A stretch of 9,970 nt of DNA from an uncultured Megasphaera sp. (GCA_900540735.1 UQHB01000059.1:1-9970); one strand, 5' to 3'. Numbered from the stretch's first letter, positions 1-7,229 are shown. Made by a program: numbers and translations. Notes: generated from the sequence alone by a model not told the origin.

Positions 1-46
1 CTCTTCCACCCCAAGGAAGCGCGCTACCAAGCTGCGCCACGTCCCG
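1..46 (-). tRNA. tRNA-Pro (anticodon GGG), 3' part cut off by window edge
   Basis: Read on the - strand, the segment starts with the acceptor half CGGGACG (position 46 is nucleotide 1), then TG, a D arm with GCGC/GCGC stem and an AGCTTGGTA loop, then an anticodon stem CTTCC/GGAAG closing the seven-base loop TTGGGGT. The middle of this loop gives anticodon GGG, which reads proline CCC/CCU codons. The C1 start is usual for bacterial tRNA-Pro. Only the first 46 of about 77 nucleotides are in the window; the variable loop, T arm and 3' acceptor strand lie beyond position 1. It is transcribed away from cdaA and has a convincing promoter of its own. Confidence 0.9.
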
Positions 47-61
47 TCGACGACAAAATAC

Positions 62-90
62 ATTTTACAGGAACTTGACCGTATTGTCAA
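62..90 (-). promoter_or_regulatory. Promoter of the tRNA-Pro gene
   Basis: On the - strand there is a perfect -35 TTGACA (positions 90 to 85), a 17-nt spacer and a -10 TAAAAT (67 to 62). The predicted transcription start is near 55, leaving about 9 nt before the mature tRNA 5' end at 46, as is common for tRNA genes. The -35 lies in the right arm of a perfect inverted repeat (74-91). Confidence 0.8.
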
Positions 91-91
91 G
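74..91. repeat. Perfect inverted repeat CTTGAC-N6-GTCAAG
   Basis: The arms at 74-79 and 86-91 are exact reverse complements with six bases between. The right arm contains the -35 box of the tRNA-Pro promoter, and the element sits between the divergent tRNA and cdaA promoters. It could be an operator or may simply reflect two -35-like half sites. No known regulator is recognised. Confidence 0.4.
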
Positions 92-99
92 ATGGCAAT

Positions 100-128
100 T
101 TGGCGCAACTTTCTCTTTCTTTTATAAT
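100..128 (+). promoter_or_regulatory. Predicted promoter of the cdaA operon
   Basis: TTGGCG at 100-105 and a perfect TATAAT at 123-128 are separated by exactly 17 nt, a sigma-70/sigma-A type arrangement. The start would be near 135, giving an untranslated leader of about 58 nt in which I see no riboswitch. It is divergent from the tRNA promoter, with about 10 bp between the two -35 boxes. Confidence 0.65.
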
Positions 129-193
129 AGAAATATTGTAAAATAATGGTGCCCATGTTGTTTTCATGCAGACTATAAATGGAGTGTATGCCT

Positions 194-1012
194 ATGTATT
201 TACCCATTCAAGGCTTCATTAGCAGCTTCCGTCTTCTTGATATTTTAGATATTCTGCTCGTGGCCTTTGTCTTGTACAAATTATTCTTATTAATACGCAA
301 TACCCGCGCCGTAGCACTGATTAAAGGGTTAATTATCCTTGGTATCGTGACGGTGGTCAGTAAGGTATTGGATTTACACGTCATAAACTGGATGTTACAA
401 CAAGGGATGACGGTTATTTTAGTCGCTTTGCCGGTCGTCTTTCAGCCGGAATTGCGGCGCGCGTTGGAGCAAATTGGCCGGGGCCGCTTATTCCGTTCGG
501 AACAGGTCATTAGTAATGAAGAAATGGAGCGGCTCATTGATGAAATCGTTGCTATTTCCGAATCTTTATCGAAGACGCACACAGGCGCGCTCATGGTCTT
601 TGAACGCGATGTAGGCCTTAATGACTACATTGACACAGGCATTCGTATTGATGGTCTCGTGTCGCGTGAGCTTTTAGGCAATATTTTTATTGTCAATACG
701 CCGCTCCACGATGGGGCTGTCATTATCCGCAATAACCGCATTATGGCAGCAGCCTGTTTATTGCCGCTCACGTCGGACCGGTCTTTGTCGACAGAGCTGG
801 GTACACGGCACCGTGCCGCGATTGGCCTCAGTGAATTGACCGATGCTGTCGTCGTCGTGGTCAGTGAAGAAACAGGGGCTATTTCCTATACCTATGGCGG
901 ACATATTTACCGTCACTTAGATGGTAATGCCCTGCGCAATGTCTTAAAGACCTTCCTCAATAAGACACCGCAAGGGTTGGCCAATATTTTTAAATGGAGG
1001 CCTTCTAAATGA
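194..1012 (+). CDS. cdaA: Diadenylate cyclase CdaA (DacA), membrane-bound
   Basis: This enzyme condenses two ATP into the second messenger c-di-AMP, which controls potassium and osmolyte transport and cell-wall homeostasis in Firmicutes. Three N-terminal membrane segments are visible (about residues 15-34, 39-57, 65-83), then FQPELRRALEQIGRG and a DAC (DisA_N) domain from about residue 100. Both signature motifs are intact: DGA at 173-175 in NTPLHDGAV, and RHR at 205-207 in ELGTRHRAA. The 272-residue length matches B. subtilis CdaA, 273 as I recall. I chose the ATG at 194 because GGAG at 181-184 sits 9 nt before it. In-frame ATGs at 179 and 188 are poorer: the first precedes the GGAG and the second is only 3 nt from it. 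The stop overlaps the next gene by 4 nt (ATGA), so translational coupling with cdaR is likely. Confidence 0.95.
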   Translation: MYLPIQGFISSFRLLDILDILLVAFVLYKLFLLIRNTRAVALIKGLIILGIVTVVSKVLDLHVINWMLQQGMTVILVALPVVFQPELRRALEQIGRGRLFRSEQVISNEEMERLIDEIVAISESLSKTHTGALMVFERDVGLNDYIDTGIRIDGLVSRELLGNIFIVNTPLHDGAVIIRNNRIMAAACLLPLTSDRSLSTELGTRHRAAIGLSELTDAVVVVVSEETGAISYTYGGHIYRHLDGNALRNVLKTFLNKTPQGLANIFKWRPSK

Positions 1013-1929
1013 TGTACAAAAAGCTTGATAAAAAATGGCAGTTAAAGTTAATCTGCCTGCTCCTGGCTATTGTCTTGTGGTTTGTCATCATTAATGAACA
1101 AAATCCCATGAGCGAAGGGAGTTATACTGTTCCTGTAACGATTGAAAATCTAAATTCTCAGTATATTACGTCGAACGTGCCAAAGACCGTGTACGTGCGC
1201 TTATCTGGGCCGCGGAACACGATTATTAAAATCGGCACGAACGATATTAAAGCCTATATTGACATGACCAATGCCCAAGAAGGGGAAATGGAAGTACCGG
1301 TCCATGTAGAAATCCCGAACGGCACAGAGCTGAAGAAACAGAGCATGATGTCGGCGAAGATTACCGTCGATGTCTATACAGTCAAGGAAATGGCCTTGAC
1401 ACCGCATTTGACAGGGAAAATCGAAGGGAATAACTATCTTAGCGGCCTGAAGATTGTCCCAGAAAAAGTCGTCATTAGCGGTGCACGCCGTCTCATTCAG
1501 CAAGTGGACAAAGCAGTCATCGAAATCCCTGTGGGTGATAAAGATGAAGACTTCTCGGTCATGACACCGATTCATTTATTGACCGCTGACGGCTCGGCTG
1601 TAGAAGGACTAGAATTGACGCCGTGGCAGAGTAGTGTCAAAGTCAGCATTGGCCATAATGCCGTAACGAAGACTGTGCCTGTCAATGTGACGACTACTGG
1701 CAGCGTTGCCAGCGGCTACAAATTAGGCGACATTAAGGTGAACCCTATGCAGGTTACGGTCAAAGGGGCCAGTGATGTCGTTACGAATTTGACGAGTATC
1801 GATTTAGACCCAGTCAATTTAGATGGCTTAAAGAGTAATAAAACATGGAATATATCCCTGCCGGAAATGGAAAATGCTTCTGTAGACCCAGATAGTGTAG
1901 ACATTTCGGCAGTCGTCGAGAAAGAATAA
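1009..1929 (+). CDS. cdaR: CdaR/YbbR-domain regulator of CdaA
   Basis: CdaR is a membrane-anchored protein, mostly outside the membrane, that binds CdaA and modulates c-di-AMP synthesis in Bacillus and Listeria. The N-terminus has a short basic head and one hydrophobic anchor at about residues 12-28 (ICLLLAIVLWFVII). Three YbbR-type repeats follow at about 38-125, 130-215 and 218-303. Each starts with a strand like VPVTIE, LTPHLTG or VPVNVTTTG and carries a V-x-(V/I)-(S/K)-G core (VRLSGPR, VVISGAR, VTVKGAS). At 306 residues and three repeats it is shorter than B. subtilis CdaR, about 480 residues and four repeats as I recall. GGAGG at 996-1000 lies 8 nt before the ATG at 1009; an adjacent ATG at 1012 is an equally possible start. 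It overlaps cdaA by 4 nt. The repeat count is a by-eye estimate. Confidence 0.9.
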   Translation: MMYKKLDKKWQLKLICLLLAIVLWFVIINEQNPMSEGSYTVPVTIENLNSQYITSNVPKTVYVRLSGPRNTIIKIGTNDIKAYIDMTNAQEGEMEVPVHVEIPNGTELKKQSMMSAKITVDVYTVKEMALTPHLTGKIEGNNYLSGLKIVPEKVVISGARRLIQQVDKAVIEIPVGDKDEDFSVMTPIHLLTADGSAVEGLELTPWQSSVKVSIGHNAVTKTVPVNVTTTGSVASGYKLGDIKVNPMQVTVKGASDVVTNLTSIDLDPVNLDGLKSNKTWNISLPEMENASVDPDSVDISAVVEKE

Positions 1930-1942
1930 AGGAGAGAAGAGA

Positions 1943-3544
1943 TTGCTACGAATCACCAACCTTCGTACCGGTGTGCCTATGAAGAAGTCCGTTGAGGCCT
2001 TGGTAGCGAAGAAATTACGTTGTGCTTCCGCAGATATTACGCGAGTGACCGTCGTGCGTCGCTCTATTGATGCCAGGCGGAAGCCGACGATTTATTTCGT
2101 CTTTACCTTAGACGTAACCTTTAAAGACGAAGAGAAAATCTTGCGCCGCTGCAAATCTATGAAAGACGTACGGCATCTGCAGCCTGTGCCGGATGTCACG
2201 ATTGTGCCAGGCACGCAGCCCCTGGGGAAACGGCCTATTGTCGTCGGTACAGGCCCTGCAGGCCTAGGTGCGGCGTTGACGCTGGCCCAGTATGGCTATC
2301 GACCGCTCGTCCTGGAACGCGGCAAAGACGTCGACAGCCGGGCTAAAGACGTAGAAGAATTTTGGCGGGGCGGCCCGTTCCGTGCCGAATCGAATGTCCA
2401 ATTCGGTGAAGGCGGAGCCGGAACCTTTTCCGATGGGAAACTCACAACCCGCGTGAATCACCCCTTATTACGGCGGATTTTACAGACTCTCGTCGATGCC
2501 GGGGCTCCGGAAGAAATCTTGTACGCCTATAATCCTCATGTTGGGACCGATGTCTTGCGCCATGTCGTCAAGAACATGCGCCAAATGATTGAGTCCTTAG
2601 GCGGGACGGTCTTGTTTTCCAGTAAAGTCACGGCTATTCACCGTGACGACAGCGGTAAAATCGTTTCGGTTACGGTCAATGACCAAGATACGTACGAAAC
2701 GGATTTACTCATTATGGGTATTGGCCACAGCGCGCGTGATACGTATTACATGCTTCACGATAAAGGCGTGCATTTAGAAAAGAAACCCTTTGCCGTTGGC
2801 GTCCGCATTGAACACGACCAAGACGTCATTGACAAGGCACAGTACGGTGCTAGTGCTGCTTCGCTTGGCCTCGACCCGGCTGATTATGCCTTGGTCTATC
2901 ATAGCCCGGAAGGGCGGTCGTGCTATTCCTTCTGCATGTGCCCAGGCGGTGTCGTCGTCGCAGCAGCGTCCGAAGAAGGGCGCGTCGTTACGAACGGCAT
3001 GAGCCTCTATAAACGAGATAGCGGTATGGCAAATAGTGCTGTCGTCGTCAACGTTACAGCTGACGATATGGGCGGCGCCGGCCCCTTAGCAGGCATTGAA
3101 TTTCAGCGGAAATACGAAGCCTTGGCGTATGAAGCTGGCGGCCGAAATTACTGTGCTCCAGCGGAAACGGTCGGTCATTTCTTAGGTCGCACGACGCTCA
3201 ATGAAGGGCCTATCCATTCGTACCGCCCTGGCGTAACGTGGACAGACTTACGGCAAGTCTTGCCGGACTTTGTGACGGAAACGCTGGCACAGGCACTGCC
3301 ATATTTTGGCCGCCGTATTCATGGCTTTGATGCGGACGACGTCGTCATGACTGGCGTCGAAATGCGCACGAGTGCGCCCGTCCGTATCGTCCGCGGCAAT
3401 GACCGCATGGCTCTGGATGTGCCGGGCTTATATCCTATTGGCGAAGGCGCAGGCTATGCCGGCGGGATTATGAGTGCCTTCTTAGACGGCCTCGAAACAG
3501 CAATCGAAATCATTCAACAATATCAACCTTTGGAGGGACAATAA
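1943..3544 (+). CDS. FAD-dependent dehydrogenase, COG2509-like, function unknown
   Basis: This 533-residue flavoprotein has a small N-terminal domain (about 1-90, basic, MLRITNLRTG...). A Rossmann FAD-binding fold follows, with G102-x-G104-x-x-G107 in VVGTGPAGLG and the acidic end ERG at 125-127. Next come a glycine-rich stretch QFGEGGAGTFSDGKL (153-167), a middle domain with IMGIGHSARDTY, and a C-terminal FAD contact YPIGEGAGYAGGIMSA. This layout matches the 'uncharacterised FAD-dependent dehydrogenase' family. The substrate is unknown and I assign none. No signal peptide or membrane segment is seen, so it is probably cytosolic. The start is TTG at 1943, chosen because GGAG at 1931-1934 lies 8 nt upstream; the next in-frame ATG, at 1979, would cut conserved N-terminal sequence. 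It sits 13 nt after cdaR and its stop overlaps the glmM start by one base, so it belongs to the c-di-AMP/cell-wall operon. Confidence 0.88.
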   Translation: MLRITNLRTGVPMKKSVEALVAKKLRCASADITRVTVVRRSIDARRKPTIYFVFTLDVTFKDEEKILRRCKSMKDVRHLQPVPDVTIVPGTQPLGKRPIVVGTGPAGLGAALTLAQYGYRPLVLERGKDVDSRAKDVEEFWRGGPFRAESNVQFGEGGAGTFSDGKLTTRVNHPLLRRILQTLVDAGAPEEILYAYNPHVGTDVLRHVVKNMRQMIESLGGTVLFSSKVTAIHRDDSGKIVSVTVNDQDTYETDLLIMGIGHSARDTYYMLHDKGVHLEKKPFAVGVRIEHDQDVIDKAQYGASAASLGLDPADYALVYHSPEGRSCYSFCMCPGGVVVAAASEEGRVVTNGMSLYKRDSGMANSAVVVNVTADDMGGAGPLAGIEFQRKYEALAYEAGGRNYCAPAETVGHFLGRTTLNEGPIHSYRPGVTWTDLRQVLPDFVTETLAQALPYFGRRIHGFDADDVVMTGVEMRTSAPVRIVRGNDRMALDVPGLYPIGEGAGYAGGIMSAFLDGLETAIEIIQQYQPLEGQ

Positions 3545-4899
3545 TGGCTAGATTATTTGGAACTGATGGAGTACGTGGTGTAGCAAACGATTCACTTACA
3601 CCGGAATTAGCATATCACTTAGGACGGGCAGCTGCCTTTATTTTTGGACAAAATAAAGAACACCCGACCTTCCTCATTGGCCGTGATACACGCCGTTCTG
3701 GGACGATGCTTGCCAACATCATGGCTGCAGGCATTGCGTCTGCTGGTGGTGACTGCTACATGGTCGGCGTCGTACCGACTCCGGCGATTGCGTACCTCAC
3801 ACGGACACATCATATGGATGCAGGCGTTATGATTTCTGCATCGCACAATCCCTTTAAATATAACGGCATTAAGTTCTTCGACGGCTTTGGCTATAAATTG
3901 CCGGACGAAATGGAAGATAAAATTGAAGAATATATGCTCAAAGACGAACGGGCAGGCCTCCAAAGCCGTCCGACCGGTGCTGCCATTGGGACGATTTCCA
4001 ACTGGCCTGAATTAGTCAAAGAATATGTCGATTTCGTTTGCAAAACGACGACTGTCGATTTAAGCGGCTTAAAAGTCGTCCATGACGGCGCAAACGGTTC
4101 TGCTTCTGTTGTAGGCCCGGAAATTTTACGTCGTCTCGGTGCGGAAGTTATTGCTATTCACCACGAACCAAACGGCATTAATATCAATGACAACTGCGGC
4201 TCTACGCACTTAGATAGCTTGAAAAAAGCAGTTCTCGAAAACCATGCGGATGTAGGCATTGCCAATGACGGTGACGCAGACCGCTGCCTTGCTGTCGATG
4301 AAAAAGGCAACGAAATGGACGGCGACCAAATCATGCTTCTTTGTGCATTGAAACTTAAAGAAGAAGGTAAACTCAAACAAGATACAGTCGTCGGCACAGT
4401 GATGAGCAACATCGGTTTCCACAAAGCTGTGAAAGAAATGGGCTGCAAATCTGTCGTTACGGCTGTGGGTGACCGCTACGTCCTCGAACGGATGCGTAAA
4501 GACGGCTACTGCTTAGGCGGTGAACAGTCTGGTCATATTATTTTCCTCGACTTCAACACCACAGGCGACGGCCTCGTTACGGCTGTACAGCTTCTGAGTA
4601 TTATGAAACAAAAAGGCAAGCCTTTATCGGAATTGGCTGGTATTATGACGAAATACCCGCAGATTTTGAAAAACGTTACAGTGCAGACGAAATCGGGCTG
4701 GGAAGACAACAGCCTCATTCAAGCTGCTATTTCTTCTGGCGAAGCGGAACTTGGCGACGAAGGCCGTATTCTCGTCCGTCCGTCTGGTACAGAACCGCTC
4801 ATCCGCGTCATGGCAGAAGGCCCGGATTTGGCACAATTACAGCGCATTGTCGATGAAATTGCCGACGTTATCGAACGGGAAATGGGTCCATCTAAATAA
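3544..4899 (+). CDS. glmM: Phosphoglucosamine mutase GlmM
   Basis: GlmM interconverts glucosamine-6-phosphate and glucosamine-1-phosphate, the step between GlmS and GlmU towards UDP-GlcNAc, peptidoglycan and lipopolysaccharide precursors. All four active-site signatures are present. The phosphoserine loop is ISASHNPFKYNG with catalytic Ser100. The Mg-binding loop is NDGDADR with D242, D244 and D246. The sugar-binding loop is GGEQSGH at 325-331, and the phosphate-binding loop is RPSGTEP at 412-418. The N-terminus MARLFGTDGVRGVAN is textbook. The 451 residues match the family, usually about 445-450. GGAGG at 3532-3536 lies 7 nt upstream; the ATG shares one base with the preceding stop (TAATG). 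In B. subtilis, Listeria and Staphylococcus, GlmM also binds CdaA and lowers its activity, in keeping with its place in this operon. A terminator follows directly. Confidence 0.98.
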   Translation: MARLFGTDGVRGVANDSLTPELAYHLGRAAAFIFGQNKEHPTFLIGRDTRRSGTMLANIMAAGIASAGGDCYMVGVVPTPAIAYLTRTHHMDAGVMISASHNPFKYNGIKFFDGFGYKLPDEMEDKIEEYMLKDERAGLQSRPTGAAIGTISNWPELVKEYVDFVCKTTTVDLSGLKVVHDGANGSASVVGPEILRRLGAEVIAIHHEPNGININDNCGSTHLDSLKKAVLENHADVGIANDGDADRCLAVDEKGNEMDGDQIMLLCALKLKEEGKLKQDTVVGTVMSNIGFHKAVKEMGCKSVVTAVGDRYVLERMRKDGYCLGGEQSGHIIFLDFNTTGDGLVTAVQLLSIMKQKGKPLSELAGIMTKYPQILKNVTVQTKSGWEDNSLIQAAISSGEAELGDEGRILVRPSGTEPLIRVMAEGPDLAQLQRIVDEIADVIEREMGPSK

Positions 4900-4904
4900 A
4901 ACGC

Positions 4905-4933
4905 TTGACTAGCATTGAGAAATACCTTAAAAT
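4905..4933 (+). promoter_or_regulatory. Predicted strong promoter for the glmS ribozyme-glmS transcript
   Basis: TTGACT at 4905-4910, a 17-nt spacer and TAAAAT at 4928-4933 make a near-consensus sigma-A promoter, starting 5 nt after the glmM stop. The predicted start is about 4940, inside the left arm of the terminator that closes the upstream operon. A transcript begun here would lack the first four bases of the hairpin, including its GGG, and should escape termination. Confidence 0.72.
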
Positions 4934-4935
4934 TG

Positions 4936-4970
4936 GGGAATGAAGTTTTACTGGCTTCATTCCCTTTTTT
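4936..4970 (+). terminator. Intrinsic terminator of the cdaA-cdaR-FAD-glmM operon
   Basis: Arms GGGAATGAAG (4936-4945) and CTTCATTCCC (4955-4964) form a perfect 10-bp stem with a 9-nt loop, followed by six T (4965-4970). It separates glmM from glmS transcription. The promoter just upstream begins transcription inside the left arm. Confidence 0.88.
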
Positions 4971-4975
4971 GTATT

Positions 4976-4989
4976 CCTGCTGCGGCAGG
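4976..4989 (+). other. Short hairpin in the glmS 5' leader
   Basis: CCTGC (4976-4980) and GCAGG (4985-4989) pair around the loop TGCG. The hairpin lies in the leader piece that self-cleavage of the ribozyme would release (about 4940-5017). No role can be assigned. Confidence 0.35.
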
Positions 4990-5017
4990 CGTTTGGAAAT
5001 CCTTCGTAAAATGGATA

Positions 5018-5146
5018 GCGCGAGTACCTGAAATAAGGTAGACGAGGAAGAGGAGTATCGAAGTAATCAGCGGATGCCTCTCGGCAGCTTCAGCCGTCAT
5101 GTCAAGGCAAAACGTCCCGGTAACGGAGCGCACAAGGTCTTGATAG
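5018..5146 (+). ncRNA. glmS ribozyme (glucosamine-6-phosphate riboswitch)
   Basis: This is a self-cleaving RNA that uses glucosamine-6-phosphate as cofactor; cleavage of the glmS mRNA leads to its decay, so the product represses its own enzyme. The core is recognisable from the known Bacillus and Thermoanaerobacter examples: AGCGC with predicted cleavage between A5017 and G5018, GACGAGG at 5041-5047, TATCGA at 5056-5061, then GCGGATGCC at 5070-5078. Helices that can be drawn by eye are TACCT/AGGTA (5025-5029/5036-5040), AGAGG/CCTCT (5049-5053/5077-5081), CGGC/GCCG (5082-5085/5093-5096), and TCAAGGC with GGTCTTGA (5102-5108/5137-5143, with one G-U and a skipped base). The last encloses a further stem-loop at 5113-5130. 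The position directly upstream of glmS is as expected. The usual GCGCC after the cleavage site is GCGCG here. The 3' limit is approximate. Confidence 0.9.
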
Positions 5147-5182
5147 GGAGCAAATACACATACAACAGGAGGATATAATTAT

Positions 5183-7012
5183 ATGTGTGGTATCGTAGGC
5201 TATATTGGTGATAAAGAAGCTGTAAAGTTTTTGATGGACGGTCTTTCGAAACTCGAATACCGCGGCTATGATTCGGCCGGTATTGCTGTCTATAATGACA
5301 ATGTTATTGAAGTACGGAAAAAACAAGGCCGTCTCGTCAATTTGATGAAGGCCATTGAAGAAAGCCCAGTGAGCGGCACTATTGGCATTGGCCATACGCG
5401 GTGGGCAACACACGGCGGCCCGTCGGACGTCAACTCCCATCCCCATACGGATGAAAAAGGCAACTTTGCTATTGTCCACAACGGCATTATTGAAAACTAC
5501 ATGGAATTGAAGAAAGAACTCTTAGCTAAAGGGTATCACTTCAAATCGGAAACAGACTCGGAAGTCGTCGCTCACTTATGTGCCGATATGTATGACGGTG
5601 ACTTTACGAGCACTGTCCGGAAAGTATTGAAACGGCTCCAAGGGTCGTACTCCTTAGTATTTATGTGCCGCTTTGAACCGGATAAAATCATTTGCAGTAA
5701 GAAAGATAACCCCTTGATTATCGGCCTTGGCGAAGGGGAAAACTACATTGCTTCTGATATTCCGGCTATTTTGAGCTATACTCGTAAGACTTATATTATG
5801 AATGACGGCGAAATCGCCATTGTCGAAAAAGATAAAGTCTGGGTTACAGACCTCGATGGCAAGCCCATTTCGAAAAAAGTCTTTACAGTCAACTGGGATG
5901 CAGAAGCAGCTGAAAAAGGCGGTTATCCGCACTTTATGCTCAAAGAAATCCACGAACAGCCGAAAGCTATTCGCGAAACTATGGGCAGCCGTATTACAGC
6001 AGACGGCAAACACATCCATTTTGAAGAATTAAATTGGACACCGGAAGATGTCAATTCGATTGGCAAAATCATGATTACCGCGTGCGGTACGGCCTACCAT
6101 GCAGGCTTATTAGCAAAATACTTCATTGAAAAATTAGCCCATATTCCTGTCGAAGTCGATATTGCTTCGGAATACCGCTATCGTGATCCCTTAACAGATA
6201 GCAAAACTCTTTGCATCGTCGTCAGCCAGTCCGGTGAAACGATTGATACGTTAGCAGCCTTAAAAGAAGCAAAACGCCTTGGTGCACGCTCCTTAGCTGT
6301 CACGAACGTCGTCGGCTCGTCTATTTCCCGTGAAGCAGACCAGGTTGCATACACTTGGGCAGGCCCGGAAATTGCTGTAGCTTCGACGAAAGCCTACACG
6401 ACACAGCTCGTAGTCTTGCTCTTGTTAGCACTCTACATGGGCCAGCTCAATGGTCACCTCGACCCGGAACGGGAAGAAAAAATCATTGCAGACTTGAAAA
6501 AATTACCGGACGAATGCCAGCATATTTTCGACCAAGTCGACTATATTGAATCCTTAGTCGGTAAATTCAAAGATAAAGAAGACGTGTTCTTCATTGGCCG
6601 TTCTATGGACTATGGTTTGGCTATGGAAGGGGCCTTGAAATTAAAGGAAATTTCCTACATCCATGCTGAATCCTATGCAGGCGGCGAATTGAAACACGGC
6701 ACGTTGTCCTTAATCGAAAAAGGCGTACCTGTTATTGCTTTGGCAACGCAGAAAAACGTCGAAGAAAAGATGATTAGCAACATTAAAGAAGTCAAAGCTC
6801 GTGATGCGTACGTTGTCGGTATCGTCCAAGATGGAGATACAGAAGTACAGCAGACTGTAGACGACATCATTGCTGTACCGGCTTCGGATAACTTCGTCGT
6901 GCCTATTTTGGCAATTATTCCACTCCAAATGTTGGCGTACTACATTGCTGTAGCTCGCGGCAATGACGTCGATAAACCGAGAAACCTCGCGAAGAGCGTT
7001 ACAGTTGAATAA
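5183..7012 (+). CDS. glmS: Glutamine-fructose-6-phosphate aminotransferase (isomerizing) GlmS
   Basis: GlmS makes glucosamine-6-phosphate and glutamate from fructose-6-phosphate and glutamine, the committed step of hexosamine synthesis, in the cytosol. The N-terminal class II glutaminase domain (about 1-220) starts MCGIVGYIGD, with Cys2 becoming the N-terminal nucleophile after Met removal. It has HTRWATHG (R73, W74), HNGIIENY (N100, G101) and TDSEVVAH (D125). Two SIS isomerase domains follow (about 290-420 and 460-600) with ITACGTAYHAG, SQSGET at 348-353 and STKAYTTQ. The C-terminus DKPRNLAKSVTVE keeps the lysine (K604) at the sugar site. Its 609 residues match E. coli GlmS. AGGAGG at 5167-5172 lies 10 nt before the ATG. 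The gene ends in three tandem in-frame TAA codons. Its leader contains the glmS ribozyme, so expression should fall when glucosamine-6-phosphate is plentiful. Confidence 0.99.
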   Translation: MCGIVGYIGDKEAVKFLMDGLSKLEYRGYDSAGIAVYNDNVIEVRKKQGRLVNLMKAIEESPVSGTIGIGHTRWATHGGPSDVNSHPHTDEKGNFAIVHNGIIENYMELKKELLAKGYHFKSETDSEVVAHLCADMYDGDFTSTVRKVLKRLQGSYSLVFMCRFEPDKIICSKKDNPLIIGLGEGENYIASDIPAILSYTRKTYIMNDGEIAIVEKDKVWVTDLDGKPISKKVFTVNWDAEAAEKGGYPHFMLKEIHEQPKAIRETMGSRITADGKHIHFEELNWTPEDVNSIGKIMITACGTAYHAGLLAKYFIEKLAHIPVEVDIASEYRYRDPLTDSKTLCIVVSQSGETIDTLAALKEAKRLGARSLAVTNVVGSSISREADQVAYTWAGPEIAVASTKAYTTQLVVLLLLALYMGQLNGHLDPEREEKIIADLKKLPDECQHIFDQVDYIESLVGKFKDKEDVFFIGRSMDYGLAMEGALKLKEISYIHAESYAGGELKHGTLSLIEKGVPVIALATQKNVEEKMISNIKEVKARDAYVVGIVQDGDTEVQQTVDDIIAVPASDNFVVPILAIIPLQMLAYYIAVARGNDVDKPRNLAKSVTVE

Positions 7013-7029
7013 TAATAATATCTATATGA

Positions 7030-7064
7030 GAAGGTAGAATGCATATTCTGCCTTCTTTTTTTTT
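7030..7064 (+). terminator. Intrinsic terminator of glmS
   Basis: Arms GAAGGTAGAAT (7030-7040) and ATTCTGCCTTC (7045-7055) make an 11-bp stem with one U-G pair and the loop GCAT, followed by nine T (7056-7064). It cleanly isolates glmS from the downstream gene. Confidence 0.92.
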
Positions 7065-7146
7065 GTTTTCATGAGGATATGCCTGAAAGGCACTAAAAAA
7101 TAGGGTAAAATTCATTTTTAGCAAAGCCATTATGATATATACGAGT

Positions 7147-7152
7147 TATAAT
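7147..7152 (+). promoter_or_regulatory. Possible -10 box for the Pta-hydrogenase gene
   Basis: A perfect TATAAT lies in an AT-rich stretch (7131-7160) about 90 nt before the start codon, but I find no matching -35 at 16-18 nt. A second candidate, TATGAT at 7131-7136, also lacks a good -35. The AT-rich inverted repeat TAAAA-N5-TTTTA (7106-7120) and the small hairpin GCCT-GAA-AGGC (7081-7091) lie upstream and could be regulator contacts. The promoter must lie between the terminator at 7064 and the gene, since the three upstream genes and glmS are terminated; a weak core promoter would fit an activated or redox-controlled gene. Confidence 0.35.
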
Positions 7153-7172
7153 AATATATAAGAAAAGGGAAT

Positions 7173-7214
7173 ATGAAAACGAAATTGCTTGTATTCCTGC
7201 CGTATAGTACGTGA
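7173..7214 (+). CDS. Possible 13-codon leader peptide (speculative)
   Basis: An ATG at 7173 opens a short frame encoding MKTKLLVFLPYST that ends at TGA 7212-7214. The stop overlaps, as GTGA, an in-frame GTG codon (7211) that lies 33 nt before the preferred start of the hydrogenase gene. AAGGG at 7165-7169 is only 3 nt from the ATG, closer than ideal for a ribosome binding site. The frame may be chance; there is no codon run typical of attenuators. Confidence 0.2.
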   Translation: MKTKLLVFLPYST

Positions 7215-7229
7215 AAAATGTAACAAAAA

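Noticed and set aside
75..80. TTGACC as a forward -35 for cdaA
   Set aside because: No acceptable -10 lies 16-18 nt downstream; TTGGCG at 100-105 with TATAAT is better placed.
848..864. GTCGTC-type repeats, also seen near 2950, 3043 and 7774
   Set aside because: These are runs of valine codons in hydrophobic strands, reflecting the strong GTC preference of this genome, not a repeat element.
4969..7200. 12-base match TTGTATTCCTGC in two intergenic regions (4969-4980 and 7189-7200)
   Set aside because: A few 12-base matches are expected by chance in 10 kb; the flanks do not match and the contexts differ (after a terminator versus inside a possible leader frame).
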